The notes beneath the pieces were generated by a model. That model saw nothing but the letters and a program-made list of their open reading frames with translations, did not search any database and was not told the DNA's origin. A stretch of 64,000 bases of DNA. Origin: Cacajao melanocephalus. Its lineage: Eukaryota; Chordata; Mammalia; Primates; Pitheciidae. Below, one piece after another: positions 46,959 to 58,215 of this stretch. Positions within the stretch are counted from its first letter, which is position 1, and each line of letters opens with the position of its first letter. Position numbers and translations under genes: made by a program. The DNA is taken from positions 18,244 to 82,243 of the forward strand of contig CAUYLG010041463.1 in assembly GCA_963573385.1 (NCBI GenBank). Reading direction: 5' to 3'.

Positions 46959-47434
46959 AGTTTGGACCCGTTCACGCTGACTGCACAGAAGAGGAGCCCT
47001 TGATGCTCACCCGTGTTTGGTGGAGTCCGATTCTGGCAAAAGGGATGTTCTGGGCAGGACTTGCTGGTGGAGCTGACTCATGGGTGTCACCTCTTGGTTA
47101 CTGTTCTGATTTATTTGGTATCTCCATTGCTCATGAGCTCTCAAGTATGAGTATACTTTTTCCTATCACAGAGTAAATAATGGAGCCCTGTCAATTCCAC
47201 AGTTCATCAGTCACATGCACATTAGACTTGACTCTGCTGACAAGCTCTTCTTCTCACTCTCCGAAATGAGCAGACACAAGACAGTAACATTCTTTTGTCA
47301 CTTCTCCTAGGTGTTTACATTATAGATCACAGGTACTTCCTTACCCGGTACTATCATTTTAACTAACTCCATCAGCAACACACATTCAGATAACTCCAGA
47401 GCCATGTATCCATACTCGAAGCTTGTGAATGATA
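46959..47434. other. Single-copy stretch
   Basis: Nothing recognised with confidence; it may include internal LTR-element sequence just after 46,958. Confidence 0.35.
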
Positions 47435-47530
47435 GAAATAATATATTGACATTACCAAGATTTCTGCTATGTGCTTACATTCATTAGGCTATTTAATCTT
47501 CACGTGACAGTGCAGTAATACCATTATAGC
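47435..47530 (-). repeat. MIR fragment, antisense
   Basis: 'tgctatgtgcttacattcat' and 'tatttaatcttcacgtgaca'. Confidence 0.55.
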
Positions 47531-47609
47531 AACATTTTAGAAAGAACAAAAGATGGTTCTAAAAAGAACTGTAATGCAGGTGAATGATAAAATCCATACT
47601 ATATTAGGA

Positions 47610-47870
47610 CAATGTCCATATGATGTCAAAGAGTTCTCACAAACTGACCAGAAAATATGGCAAATGACCCCACAGAAAATGGGCAAAGAATAGGAATTTA
47701 TGGAAGAAATCCAATGGCCAAAAAACAGGAAAAGATGCTCCAATTCTCTAGAAGTTAGGCAAATGAAAATTAGCATAACAATAAAACATCATTCTATACC
47801 CATCGAACTGGCAAAAATTAAAAAGAGTTATAACACCTCCTGCTGGTGGAGATGAGGGGAAACGATGTTC
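47610..47870 (+). mobile_element. Old L1 ORF2 region fragment
   Basis: 'aaatgggcaaagaataggaa', 'gaaatccaatggccaaaaaa' and 'gcaaatgaaaattagcataa' are typical L1 ORF2 3' wording. Multiple stops. Confidence 0.75.
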
Positions 47871-47879
47871 TCCTGAATT

Positions 47880-47985
47880 CCAGGAAGTTATCTGCTTGCC
47901 CAAGTTAACACATAATAAATGACAGAGTCATCATTCAAATCTGGGCGCACTGAGCATCAAAGCTTATGCTATTAACTACTAAATA
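47880..47985 (-). repeat. MIR fragment, antisense
   Basis: 'atctgcttgcccaagttaac' and 'aaagcttatgctattaac'. Confidence 0.65.
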
Positions 47986-48033
47986 ACTGGAAGAAATGTA
48001 GAGATTTATCTAGAGGGTATTCAAGTTGTTTTA

Positions 48034-48120
48034 AAATATATATATATACACATATACATATATACACATATGCATATATATATACACATATACATATATA
48101 TATGTATATATATATATATT
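48034..48120. repeat. (TA)n/(CATA)n tract
   Basis: About 85 bp of TA alternation with ACAC and ATGC interruptions, self-complementary over much of its length. Confidence 0.95.
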
Positions 48121-48359
48121 TAACGCAACAGAATGTCTCTCCAAATAACATCTTACAAGAAGTCCAAGTCTCATGAAAGAAATAGCAAAGAGCTTGCTGT
48201 GGTTGAAGACGATGTTGAGTGCGAGGAGATGGTCTCAGTCTCTGCTCCTGTGCCTCTATCCTCATTATACAGCCAAAGAATCTCTAGATCTCCATGGAAA
48301 AAAGTTTGAAAATGACTGTCAAGCCCAATCCCACAATTTCAGAGAATCAGGGGCATAAG

Positions 48360-48465
48360 CCAATGCCCCAGAGAAGGCAGGAATTGCTTGTGGTCACACG
48401 GCCCATCATGGCAGAGCAGGGACTAAGATTAGCACTTCTGCTATATGACTCTCAGGGTTCTGGAT
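48360..48465 (-). repeat. MIR fragment, antisense
   Basis: 'attgcttgtggtcacacggc' and 'gcagagcagggactaagatt'. Confidence 0.6.
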
Positions 48466-48534
48466 AGTCCTAACTGTCACAATCTTGCCCATAGTCATTC
48501 TGCATTCAGCACCTTCCCAGGTGTTTGGGGATGT

Positions 48535-48660
48535 CATGCTTCATGTCCACCCCTCACAGCGATCCAGCACCAGGTGACCAAAGCCTAGAAGGGTGACAGG
48601 GCATGCCCAATGCCACACATCCAGGAAGTAACAGAGACAGGATTTGGACCAGGTCTACCT
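48535..48660 (-). repeat. MIR fragment, antisense
   Basis: 'cccctcacagcgatccagca' and 'gtaacagagacaggatttgg'. Confidence 0.6.
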
Positions 48661-48964
48661 GAAGTGTCTTCTACTGTACAGAGTTACCCCAGGTAAGCAG
48701 CTGTGGGTTATGAAGAGTGTAGGCACATGGGGCAGGGACTTCAGCCCAGAGCCTGCCTGCATGATCCCTCAATCCCACCTGCTGTGTTGTGTTCTGTCAA
48801 GATCTTCATCATCTTCTCTTTCTTTATGTATCAGCTCCCAACCACTCAGCACCCAGCACTGCCCAGCAACTAAATTGCACTCAACAACTCTTATTTTCTG
48901 GCTGCTCATTCTTAGAGGCTAGCTATAAGTCACCTAGCCTCTAGATAGAGAGGGAGGGAGGTAG

Positions 48965-49130
48965 ACAGAAGGCAGAGAGTTCTGGGCTTACAGCCTAATT
49001 CAGACATTTCCCAGCTGTGTGATTCTAAACACGTTAATCCACTGCTCTGTACACCTGCTCCTTCAGAGATAAATCAGGGTTCTACAGTAATAATGCTGCA
49101 CCCATTAGAGTGCTTTGGGATGCAGGTAAA
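48965..49130 (+). repeat. MIR SINE, partial
   Basis: 'gagagttctgggcttacagc', 'tcccagctgtgtgattctaa' and 'attagagtgctttgggatg'. Confidence 0.68.
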
Positions 49131-50044
49131 AAACACTGACAGAATCTATCATCTTGCATAACAGAAGGTACACCCGGCAGAGTGCTCTTTGGGGGTTAGA
49201 TTTAGCAGCACAACAATGTCAAAGAAGATGTAGTTCCCTCATCTTTCCACTCTGCCATCTTCAGAGTTAGCTTCCCTTTCTGGTGTGTAGTAAGATGGCT
49301 ATCTGAATTATAGGTGTCACATTTATTAATGCATAGCTACAACCAGTAATGAATATCCCTCCCTTCTTATGGCTCCTTCTTAGCAATGGAAAGTTTCCTA
49401 AAAGCCCCTAACAAATTTTCTCCTACCTCTCATTGGACAGAACTGGGTCACATGCTAACTCCTAAACCAATCATTGGCAAGGGGAATAGTACTGCTGTGA
49501 TTAGCTGGAACCAATCATCTGCAGTGCAATGGCTGATGGGAAGCCAACTATTTATTTTGAAAGAATGCATTTAAGAAGGATCTGGTGTGCTAAATGGCCA
49601 GCCCAGTGGGACTTCTGGTTTTTTTTTCTTCAGCTTTTAATGTAGGACACTGGAAACACTCAACAACTAGTGAGCGAGGGTATCAGTGAGTGAATGAATA
49701 AATGAATGAATGAATAATTTCTTTCCTCTCATTGCTTTCTCCATTGCCCAGCTCAATCATCTGTGGATGACCTTAATGCCCAAATGAAGCCACAAAAGAT
49801 GGTGGATCTGGAACAAATTAGGAAATAATTTGAACTCTCTGGAAAGCTCTACTGAAGAGATGAGTGAATCTGGGCCAAGCCCAAGTTGTCTATGTACAAA
49901 CATACTCATCAACTCATCAACTGACTCTCTTGGGTTAGGGTGGACACCGCATGGCTCACTTATTGATTTCATCAGTGGTGGTGTTGCTGCTAGTGTTCTA
50001 AATGAGTTGTCCTAGTACTGGGATGATTTTGGAAGTCCTTTTTC
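49131..50044. other. Single-copy stretch with a short GAAT run
   Basis: No gene recognised. The (GAAT) run at about 49,684-49,717 ('gaatgaataaatgaatgaat') is probably the tail of an eroded L2. Confidence 0.45.
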
Positions 50045-50104
50045 TATGAGTATGGTTAATAACAGACATGGCTGTCCAGAATAAGTAGCCAACCTAGTTT
50101 TGGC
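50045..50104 (+). repeat. 60-bp direct duplication, copy 1
   Basis: 'tatgagtatggttaataaca' to 'gccaacctagttttggca'. About 88% identical to 50,337-50,397; the last 20 bp are identical. Confidence 0.9.
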
Positions 50105-50336
50105 AGTGGGACAATAAAACATTTCAGCCAGAAGAAATAAAATGGACAGGGTTGACCATCTCCAACTGGAATTTTGGTGGTCTCTATCCAAGATAGGGGC
50201 TGTTTGGTTATTGTGCCTCACACTGGAGCCAGTGGCTATCTTCACATTCCAAAAGTAAATTAGTCTCCCTCTGGGAATTCATGCTGAAGGCTACTGGTTA
50301 GAACAACTGAAATGAGAGATACAGCATTCCCACCAC

Positions 50337-50397
50337 TATGAGTATGGTGAATAACAGACGTGGCCCTCCAGAGTAAATAGCCAACCTAGTTTTGGCA
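50337..50397 (+). repeat. 60-bp direct duplication, copy 2
   Basis: Partner of 50,045-50,104, start offset 292 bp. The 232 bp between the copies have no recognised repeat. Confidence 0.9.
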
Positions 50398-50559
50398 ACC
50401 CTCTGTGGTTGGAGACAAACCATGGGAAGGGGTTCAAACCTCAGTTTACCCACCTATATGGTGGGGTTTGGATGACGTGATAAACCTTGAGAAACATAGA
50501 CAGCAATGTTGGGTAGAAAATGGGATCATATGGCCCACAGTCATGCTGTGAGTTTTGGC

Positions 50560-50880
50560 AACTATGGTAGAAGAACAATTTACTCACAGTTTTTCCTTCT
50601 CCACCCTGTGGGTGGAGTGTAGCTTCCTACCCTATTAATACTGGGCTGGACCATACAACTTGTGTTAGCCAACAGTAAATGTTTAGAATTGCTGAAGTAA
50701 CTCTGGGCCAGTTCTGAGCTCAAGCCTTACACAGTGCCCGTATTTTCACTTGCTCTCTTGAGATTTCTGTTCCCTTCCTTTAGAAGAGCATGTCCTGGGA
50801 GGCCACTGGCTCCAGAATGAAAGACAAAGGGAGCAGAGTCTTTTCTAATCTGTAGAGCCATCCCCAGATGATTCACAGGA
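50560..50880 (+). mobile_element. Old LTR-like fragment
   Basis: 'cttgctctcttgagatttct', 'agaagagcatgtcctgggag' and 'atgaaagacaaagggagcag' resemble the left part of the MLT-type LTR at 46,225. Family uncertain. Confidence 0.45.
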
Positions 50881-50884
50881 CTGT

Positions 50885-50913
50885 TCAATCAATCAATCAA
50901 TCAATCAATCAAT
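50885..50913 (+). repeat. (TCAA)n microsatellite
   Basis: Seven perfect CAAT/TCAA units followed by ATATA. Confidence 0.95.
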
Positions 50914-50929
50914 ATATAAAGTTGGCTTT

Positions 50930-51430
<501 letters not shown>

Positions 51431-51434
<4 letters not shown>

Positions 51435-51849
51435 AGTTTTGTAGTTCCTTAAGGGCACAAGACCACTGCTCTGCCATCTGGGTACAGACAGAAAAATAGA
51501 AGCCTCTTCTGGAAAGTCCCTCTCCAGAGACCCATTGAGCTGACCCCAAATTTGCAACTCTTCAGAAAGTCTAGAAGAGGTGTCAGGCAGATGGGTCACC
51601 GTCACCTTGACGGGCCTCAGCATCTGCTGCTGTGTGAACGTAGAAGCCAAGAGGAGACTCACTTCCTACTACTGGGGGATGCCATTCTGTTCCTAAAGGC
51701 GTTTACTGAGCACCTACTGCTTACCAGAAAGAAATGGGATGCCATGAGAAACCCGAGGTTCTTTCTAGCTAAGGGAAGGACATGCATTTCAAAGTTCTCA
51801 GCCTCACATTCCAGACTCTTCTCACCTGACTCCAAACAAGCCTCTATTG
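51431..51849. other. Single-copy stretch
   Basis: Only a weak L2/MIR antisense phrase at 51,700-51,730 ('gtttactgagcacctactgc'). Confidence 0.35.
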
Positions 51850-52080
51850 TTATTTATGTCAACACTTCACCCTCTCCTACCTCCTCCATTCACTCTAAAC
51901 TCAGGAATATGAAAATTGCTTTACTCCAAGCTTTTGCCTAACTTGTTCTGTGGCCTGGGATGCACCTCTCTGTTCCATCTCCATTATTACATTTCTGTTC
52001 ATCATTAAAGGTGTGATGGGTCACCTCGGAACCCTCTTTCCCAATTCCCTCTCTGGGCTCTTTGTTGTCTGTGACAGCCA
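51850..52080 (+). repeat. L2 LINE fragment
   Basis: 'atatgaaaattgctttactc', 'gcttttgcctaacttgttct' and 'ccctctttcccaattccctc' follow L2 sense order; diverged. Confidence 0.55.
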
Positions 52081-52264
52081 TCTTGACGCTGGTCTACATA
52101 GAGGGCTATTTCCCACAAGCCCATGGTTTCCCACAAACAGAAATGTTTCTTTACTCATTTTGTATCACTTCCCAGCCCAACAGGTAGCACAAATGCCAGA
52201 TACTGGGTAGACAGTGTATGTGAACATTATGCCCTTAATAGTATAGAGCACTTGGCAATTTATT

Positions 52265-52410
52265 TGTTAGTGAGCTCCAGGTTTAAGTCCCAGATTCCCT
52301 TCTTTCTAGCTCTGTGACTGTGGGGAAATGGTTCACCTCTCTCAGCACCGCCAGACACTATTGTTGAAGGATTCCATGAGATATTCCACAGAAAGCAACT
52401 AGCACAGCAT
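52265..52410 (+). repeat. MIR SINE, partial
   Basis: 'caggtttaagtcccagattc' and 'ctttctagctctgtgactgt', then 'ggttcacctctctcagc'. Confidence 0.75.
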
Positions 52411-52424
52411 CTGCCTCATAGCCC

Positions 52425-52705
52425 CCAAAACACTGCATGTTCTCACTCATAAGTGAGTGTTGAATAATGAGAACACAGGGAGGGGAACATCACAGTCTGG
52501 GGCAAGGAGGGTGGGGGGCTAGGGGAGGAATAGCAGGGGGTGGGGGGATTGGGGAGGGATAGCATTAGGAAAAATACGTAATGTAGATGACGGGGTGATG
52601 GATGCAGCAAACCACCACATGGCACGTGTATACCTATGTAACAAACCTGCACAATCTACTCATGTACCTAGAACATAAGGTATAATAAATAAATTTTTTT
52701 AAAAA
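52425..52705 (+). mobile_element. Primate L1 (L1P) 3' UTR end
   Basis: 'tgttctcactcataagtgag', 'ggtgatggatgcagcaaacc' and 'taacaaacctgcacaatcta', ending 'ataataaataaat' with an A-rich tail. It includes the G-rich 3' UTR tract (52,505-52,560). Confidence 0.92.
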
Positions 52706-52794
52706 GAAATGTGATCTATTCTTACTACTGTTGTTGTTATCATCCATTATCTTAGATTCTGGGATAATGGGCAATGATTATCCTAGATTCCAGG

Positions 52795-53010
52795 GTTCAG
52801 AAAATTTGTCTTTAAGGGCCAGAGTGTAAGCATTGCAGGTTTTGTGGTCCATGTGGTGTCGGTCCCACTACTCAACTGTGCTGTCGTACCATGAAAGCAA
52901 GCACAGACAATGCATAAATGAACAAGCATGGTTGTGTTCCAATAAAACTTTATTTACATAAACTGGCAGTGGGCCAAATTTAGACCATGACTTGCTCACC
53001 TCTAACCTAG
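52795..53010 (+). mobile_element. hAT-Charlie-type DNA transposon, second copy
   Basis: Same family and orientation as 11,768-11,985: 'gcattgcaggttttgtggtc' and 'ccaataaaactttatttac', ending 'gaccatgacttgctcacctc'. Confidence 0.75.
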
Positions 53011-53134
53011 GAAATTAAAGGAAACTAGAGAAGGTAGCACTCGGGCTGTTTACATCAACTCTAAAGTCACTGCAAGGTGGGAACTTGCGGCCGGGGAGCG
53101 GTCGTTCTTGGCTTGCCAAGCAGAGTAAGAAATG

Positions 53135-53340
53135 AAGAAATCATAACGCACTGAAGCATGAGCTCTGGATTCAGACAGACATGAGTCCTGAAGCCACTTC
53201 AATCAGCTGCTGTGCATGACTTTGGGCAAGGGACCCCCTCTCTGTTCAAGCTTCTGTTTCCTCATGTATAAAATGCAAATAACAACAACCCGCATTTCCC
53301 AGGCTTGTGGGGAGCATACAATCACATCAAATGTTTAGCT
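53135..53340 (+). repeat. MIR SINE
   Basis: 'agctctggattcagacagac', 'catgactttgggcaagggac', 'agcttctgtttcctcatgta' and 'taaaatgcaaataac'. Confidence 0.87.
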
Positions 53341-54257
53341 ACCTTGCCAAAATTTATAGGAACTGCATCAAAATGCCAGAGAAAGGGAACGTTACTGAGA
53401 CCCTAGGCAGTGGAAAGGAAAAAAAGCGAAATGGAAAATGCTGACCTTCTATTAGCTTCTAGTACACGGAATTTCTCAGCAAGACCTTGTAAACCGCTTA
53501 ACTTTCAGCAAGGATGACACTTGGGGGTTGATAAGCTCAGGTGTCACTCATAGCCAGGAAGCTTTTTTTCAAGAGGACACAAGAGCCTCAGCGTTATGAT
53601 CTCAGCACCTCTAATCTCATCCCCAAACAGGTGCAGGCAGAGGACAGAGTTTTGACACCTCTGGAGTTCCAGGACCTATTCTTTGCCAGGGGCTGGTCAA
53701 CTTTCCCCAGTCCTGCCAGTATGATGGGAGGTGGAGGTGGGAGTCTTGTGGGTGGGGTATTTTTCTCCTGATGATCCAAAATGGAGGGGAATTCAGGGGG
53801 GAGAAGCGCAGATTAATACTGGAAAGCAAGGGGATTAAAAAAGATTAAAGAGGGTAAAGAGAAACAAATGCTGATCTACTGGATACTTCTGACTCAAAAC
53901 GCCAGGTTTTTCCCTGATTCCAATAAGCTCTTTAAAAAATTCATGAGGTTTCTGTTTCTCTGAGTATTTATTCGGGGCCTCAGGATAAACTCTGCTTTCA
54001 TTGTGGGCAAGTCTTGGGGGGAAGGTATAATTTGTACAGTTCAGGCCAATAAATTACACAATGTCAACATGTTCACTCACTAATGCCCCTCAGCAGTCCC
54101 AGACCCTGTTAATGAGGGCTGGCCAGAATGTGAAAGGAAACCATTCTCTGGCTTTATTCCTCCTTTCTTTGTTTCCTCCCCTTCATTTCTGAGGAGGCTT
54201 CCCTGTGTCAGGCACTGGGGACGTGGAGACGAAAAGGCCATTGAAAAGACACAGTCT
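53341..54257. other. Single-copy stretch (0.9 kb)
   Basis: No repeat or gene recognised. 53,920-54,080 is AT-rich and low in CpG ('ttgtacagttcaggccaata') and may be conserved. Confidence 0.45.
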
Positions 54258-54398
54258 TGCCAGGCATGGTGATGTGCACCTGTACCCTCAGCTACTCTGG
54301 AGGCTGAGGCGGGAGGATCTCTTGAGCCCAGGAGTTAGAGATCAGTCTGGACAACATAGCGAGACCCTGTGTCTAATAAAAGAAAAGAATAAAAAGGC
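54258..54398 (+). mobile_element. Free left Alu monomer (FLAM-like)
   Basis: 'gccaggcatggtgatgtgca', 'ggaggctgaggcgggaggat' and 'caacatagcgagaccctgtg', then an A-rich tail. About 140 bp with no right monomer. Confidence 0.87.
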
Positions 54399-54629
54399 CA
54401 CAGGTGATGGAGACGGCACTTTCACAGAGAGTTCTAAGGCAGTGCGATGGGTCCTAGAGCAGGGGCCAGCAGGTGCTTTCCAGCAGCACTCACCAAGCCA
54501 TGCTATATCATCACAGTGGCACCAGGGGTGGGAAAAAGGCAGAAAGATACAAACCTTCTACCCATGCCTCCATTCTCTCATTTAAAATTGGACCCATGAT
54601 CCTCCAGAAAGGACAGGCTCTAAAAAGTT

Positions 54630-54850
54630 AATACTTTTAAACCTATAAAGATGAAAAAAAGACTAGAAACTACCTAATGTCCAACAATAGGAGGCCACTT
54701 ATGTAAATTAGGCTACTTGGTGGCATATGATGCGGCCATTAAAGTAATGAGAATGAAAGTTGTGTAGCAACATGGAAAAGATGCTTGCAAACTAACTCTG
54801 GCAGTGAAAGGTAAAAACCACATTTTACTAAATAAGAAAACAAAAGAAAC
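54630..54850 (+). mobile_element. L1M 3' end
   Basis: 'ctaatgtccaacaataggag', 'gatgcggccattaaagtaat' and 'catggaaaagatgcttgcaa', A-rich end. Confidence 0.78.
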
Positions 54851-55149
54851 TTCACAAGGTTCTGGTTGTCCAGGGGAGTTGAAACTGGAGGGGTATTTTG
54901 GGGACTGGCTCACAAGCCTGTCTCCCTGCTGGATTTGGGTACTTGGGGACCAGGGACCAGGGGCTGTGAGAGATAAATGTAAAATCTCCAGCTCCTAGCC
55001 CTGTTGCCCAGCTAAGGTAGATAAAAAATGTGCGAGAGAAGACAGGACATTTATGCCACTCATCCCTGAATCCTGGGCAGAGCACAGTAACTTGCACGTA
55101 GAAGTTGAAATTGCAGCACTGGGACATGGAGGGAGGGCTGGATAGGCAA
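54851..55149. other. Single-copy stretch
   Basis: Nothing recognised with confidence. Confidence 0.35.
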
Positions 55150-55242
55150 CAAGGGAGATGGAAGGAGAGAGAGAGAAAGGAGAGAAATGAGAAAAGAGAA
55201 AGAAAAAAGGAGGTAGAAAGGAGGGGAAGGAGAGAGAAGGAT
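55150..55242 (+). repeat. GA-rich polypurine tract
   Basis: About 90 bp nearly all purine ('ggagagagagagaaaggaga'). Confidence 0.92.
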
Positions 55243-55323
55243 GATTCTGTCTCAATTATCTCTACCAGGATCTAGCCAGACTCCTACACCTTGCATGGGT
55301 ACCTCCTGTAAAACGCTGTTTAC

Positions 55324-55624
55324 AGCTGGGCGCAGTGGCTCAAGCCTGTAATCTCTGCACTTTGGGAGGCTGAGGTGGCCAGTCACCTGCGATTGGGAGT
55401 TTGAAACCAACCTGACCAACATGGAGAAACCCCATCTCTACTAAAAATACAAAATTAGCCTGGTGTGGTGGTGCATGCCTGTAATCCCGGCTACTTGGAG
55501 GCAGGAGAATCGCTTGAACCTGGAAGGTGGAGGTTGCGGTGAGCTGAGATGGCGCCATTGCACACTCCAGCCTGGGCAACAAGAGCAAAACTCAATCTAA
55601 AAAAAAAAAAAAAAAAAAAAAAAA
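55324..55624 (+). mobile_element. AluS-like SINE
   Basis: Sense Alu 'gctgggcgcagtggctcaag' to 'gagcaaaactcaatctaaaa' with A28. The flanks GCTGTTTACA and GCTGTTTCCT indicate the target-site duplication. Confidence 0.95.
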
Positions 55625-56261
55625 GCTGTTTCCTCTGTGGCTTCAAAGTGAGGGCACATGGAAGCTGCAGCCTCAGTGCTCCCTGGGACAGCTTCGGGCC
55701 CCAGGCAGATGCAGGCTGAGGAGTCTGGGGAAGAAAAGTGGGTGTGGTCCTTAGCATTGAGCTGCTTCTTGGGCTCTGCCCACCCCATGATCAGTTTCTC
55801 AAGCTATTGAATCCCCATAGCAAACTTGGATGCACTTCTGAAGGCATTGACAAAAAACTCTGGATTTTACTGATGGTTTAATGGGGCACAGAGGATGGAG
55901 ATTATAAAGCATATTCCAGAGCAAAGTTCCCTTAAAAATCACCTTCTGGTGTCTCTGCCTTCTCTGGATTTCCATTTCTTCTGGAAATTGCTATGCCTCT
56001 CCCTTCTCCCTCTCTGCCAGTCTTCTTCAATCATGCTTGTTTTTCTCTCCACCTCTTGTCCTCATCCGCCTTGTTCCTCTAAACTCCCTCAGCGTGCACA
56101 CCCACCCTGCAATCAATACCAAGCCCCAGCTATTGGCCATGCCCCATGTCCAGTTTCCCCAGCCTGCCCCTAATTTCTTCCCCAGATGTCTGAAGTGACT
56201 TGCAGCATTTTTTCTGTCTAGCATCATGTTGGAATTTGATTAGTAACGTAAGTCTCTGGCG
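55625..56261. other. Single-copy stretch
   Basis: No repeat or gene recognised. Confidence 0.4.
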
Positions 56262-56475
56262 ACTGGGATGAGCTCTAAGTTTAAATTTAATCTTTGCAAG
56301 CCAGGTGACCTCAGACAAACGACATCATCTCTCTGGACCAGTTTTCCTGTCCACAAAATGAGGATCAGATGAACACATACCTAAAAAGATTTCTGTGACT
56401 ATTTAACAAGATGATGCATGCAAGGTGCTGGTTGAGAGAGAGCATGAAGTCGTTCTTAGCCATCAGTACTATTGT
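56262..56475 (+). repeat. MIR SINE
   Basis: 'gatgagctctaagtttaaat', 'agccaggtgacctcagacaa' and 'gtccacaaaatgaggatcag', 3' end 'catgcaaggtgctgg'. Confidence 0.78.
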
Positions 56476-56499
56476 TTATCCACTAGAACATTCTGTGAG

Positions 56500-56650
56500 G
56501 TCAGTAGAGCAAGACTATGGTCCTCATTTTGTTATGAACAAACCAAGGACAAGTGAGGTGAGTTGACTTACTTGAGGTTGCACAGGATCAAGCAGCCAAG
56601 TCAGAGGTCAAGTTGTTCCTTGAGTCTAGACTCTTTGGATATCATCCCAA
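56500..56650 (-). repeat. MIR SINE, antisense
   Basis: 'cattttgttatgaacaaacc', 'aagtgaggtgagttgactta' and 'tgcacaggatcaagcagcca'. Confidence 0.72.
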
Positions 56651-56789
56651 CTCCCTGAAGTCAGGCATTAAGAGGGCAGGTACTGTTACAGGAGTTATTA
56701 AGAATTATTTTAGACAGATAGAGAGGAAAAGCGGTCCTTGGGAAGTTTTTGTTTCTTTTAAAGTAGCTCTAGAAATGTTTCTTGTCTAG

Positions 56790-57365
56790 CAGGAAAGCCC
56801 CAGCAGTTAGAGCCAGTGGGCAACCTTCAATATGCAAAAAGGGCCGTTAGAAATTGGGTCCACTCAAACACAGCAGTCCCGATGCCTTCTTCTTGCCCTT
56901 GGCCTCACATGTGCCTGGCAACATGGCTGCCCCCACATATCCCCACGTGTGTAGAACATCATGGTGCCCTGTATTTGCCTATTAAAAGACTAGGGTGGGA
57001 AGCCCAGTTTTTCGAGGACTACGTGAGTGACATGTCTGGTCCAACCAATACCCTGAGCCCTATGCAAATCAGACACCACCTCCTCAAACCTCCTCATATA
57101 AACAGCCACTTCTCTGCCACACACGGGGTTTTCTCTTTGTTCAAATCCCGTTTCCCTCTGTCTCTGTATGGGGGAGTTGTTTTCTTCTTCCTTCTTTCTT
57201 TCTTGCCTATTAAACTTTTTGCTCCTGAAAACCACTCCATATGTGTCCGTGTCATTTTATCCAATTCAGGCCAGACTAAGAATCCTGGTGTTCCTCCACT
57301 CATCAGAGATGCATCAGTACTCGTGGGTATGAACTCCCACATCTTAGGCCTTTTACATCCCAAGT
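56790..57365 (+). mobile_element. Solo LTR of an ERV class I (gamma-like) provirus
   Basis: LTR structure is visible: U3 with 'ctatgcaaatcagacaccac', a TATA box 'catataaaca' near 57,096, 'acacacggggttttctcttt' just downstream, a poly-A signal 'ctattaaactttttgctcct' near 57,210, and U5 with 'tgtgtccgtgtcattttat'. No gag, pol or env sequence follows, so this is a solo LTR. The 184-aa frame spanning it is chance. The exact LTR name is not assigned. Confidence 0.8.
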
Positions 57366-57819
57366 CCTAGAGGTCAAGCCCTGCAAAGGCAAGTACTGGC
57401 GAGTGGAGGGCCCTGCAGCCTGGATGCTGTTAACGCACTCTGGGGAAGGAAGGTTCTCCTTCCTGGATTCAGTTTTAAGAGTCTCAACATTAAATTATGA
57501 TGATCTATGGCACTGGATTCTGCTGTCTTCTAGCCCCTTACAATTACATTTCTTCCAGGCACAACTCCAGAGAACCCATTTGGCTGTTCTCGGCAGAGTC
57601 TGGAGTGACCTGGAGGAAGTTTGGTGCCCTCAAGAGCCATTTCTCACACCAATCTCTCAGAGACTTCCTATATAGTTTGACTATGTGGTGCCCTGCTCTG
57701 GGGTGTTGTCATCGTTATTCTAAAGCCCAGAATTCAAAGGTTGTCACTGGACCCCAAGCTATCTGCGAAGACTCCCTCCCCTTCCTCTGCCAACATCATC
57801 TCTTGGTACTTCATGGTAT
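57366..57819. other. Single-copy stretch
   Basis: Nothing recognised. Confidence 0.35.
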
Positions 57820-58010
57820 TGCATGGTGGTGAGGGAATTCTGGAGTCAGACAGATGTGAGTTCAAAGCCCAAGTGTTACTCTATGAATCTGGGTAAATTA
57901 TTCAGTTATCTCAGCCTCCATATCTTAACCTATAAGTGGATATTTATATAATTATGGAAAACAGGTAAATAATACTTCATGGGACTATGATAATTCTATG
58001 AGATTGTATC
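57820..58010 (+). repeat. MIR SINE
   Basis: 'gaattctggagtcagacaga', 'tgtgagttcaaagcccaagt', 'ttatctcagcctccatatct'. Confidence 0.82.
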
Positions 58011-58059
58011 AATTAGATATGACTACAATAATGCCACATAATAAATAACCATAAAACCT

Positions 58060-58215
58060 TAGGGACACATGAAAATTGGCAATCCAAAGGAGAAATATAA
58101 GCAGCCAATGCATGCACACATAAAAAGGCTTAATTACACTAGTAAACAAAGAAGGGCAAATAAAGAAAAAACAAGATGTTAGTTTTCACCTATGTCTAAC
58201 TGGCAATGTTTTAAA
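58060..58215 (+). mobile_element. Old L1 ORF2 region fragment
   Basis: 'tccaaaggagaaatataagc' and 'agtaaacaaagaagggcaaa', then 'gttttcacctatgtctaact'. It is oriented opposite to the next L1. Confidence 0.65.

Noticed and set aside
53505..53530. 'caaggatgacac' phrase resembling U6 RNA
   Set aside because: Isolated 12-base coincidence without flanking U6 sequence.
56816..57370. 184-aa plus frame
   Set aside because: Lies across a solo LTR and contains promoter, start and poly-A parts rather than a protein gene.
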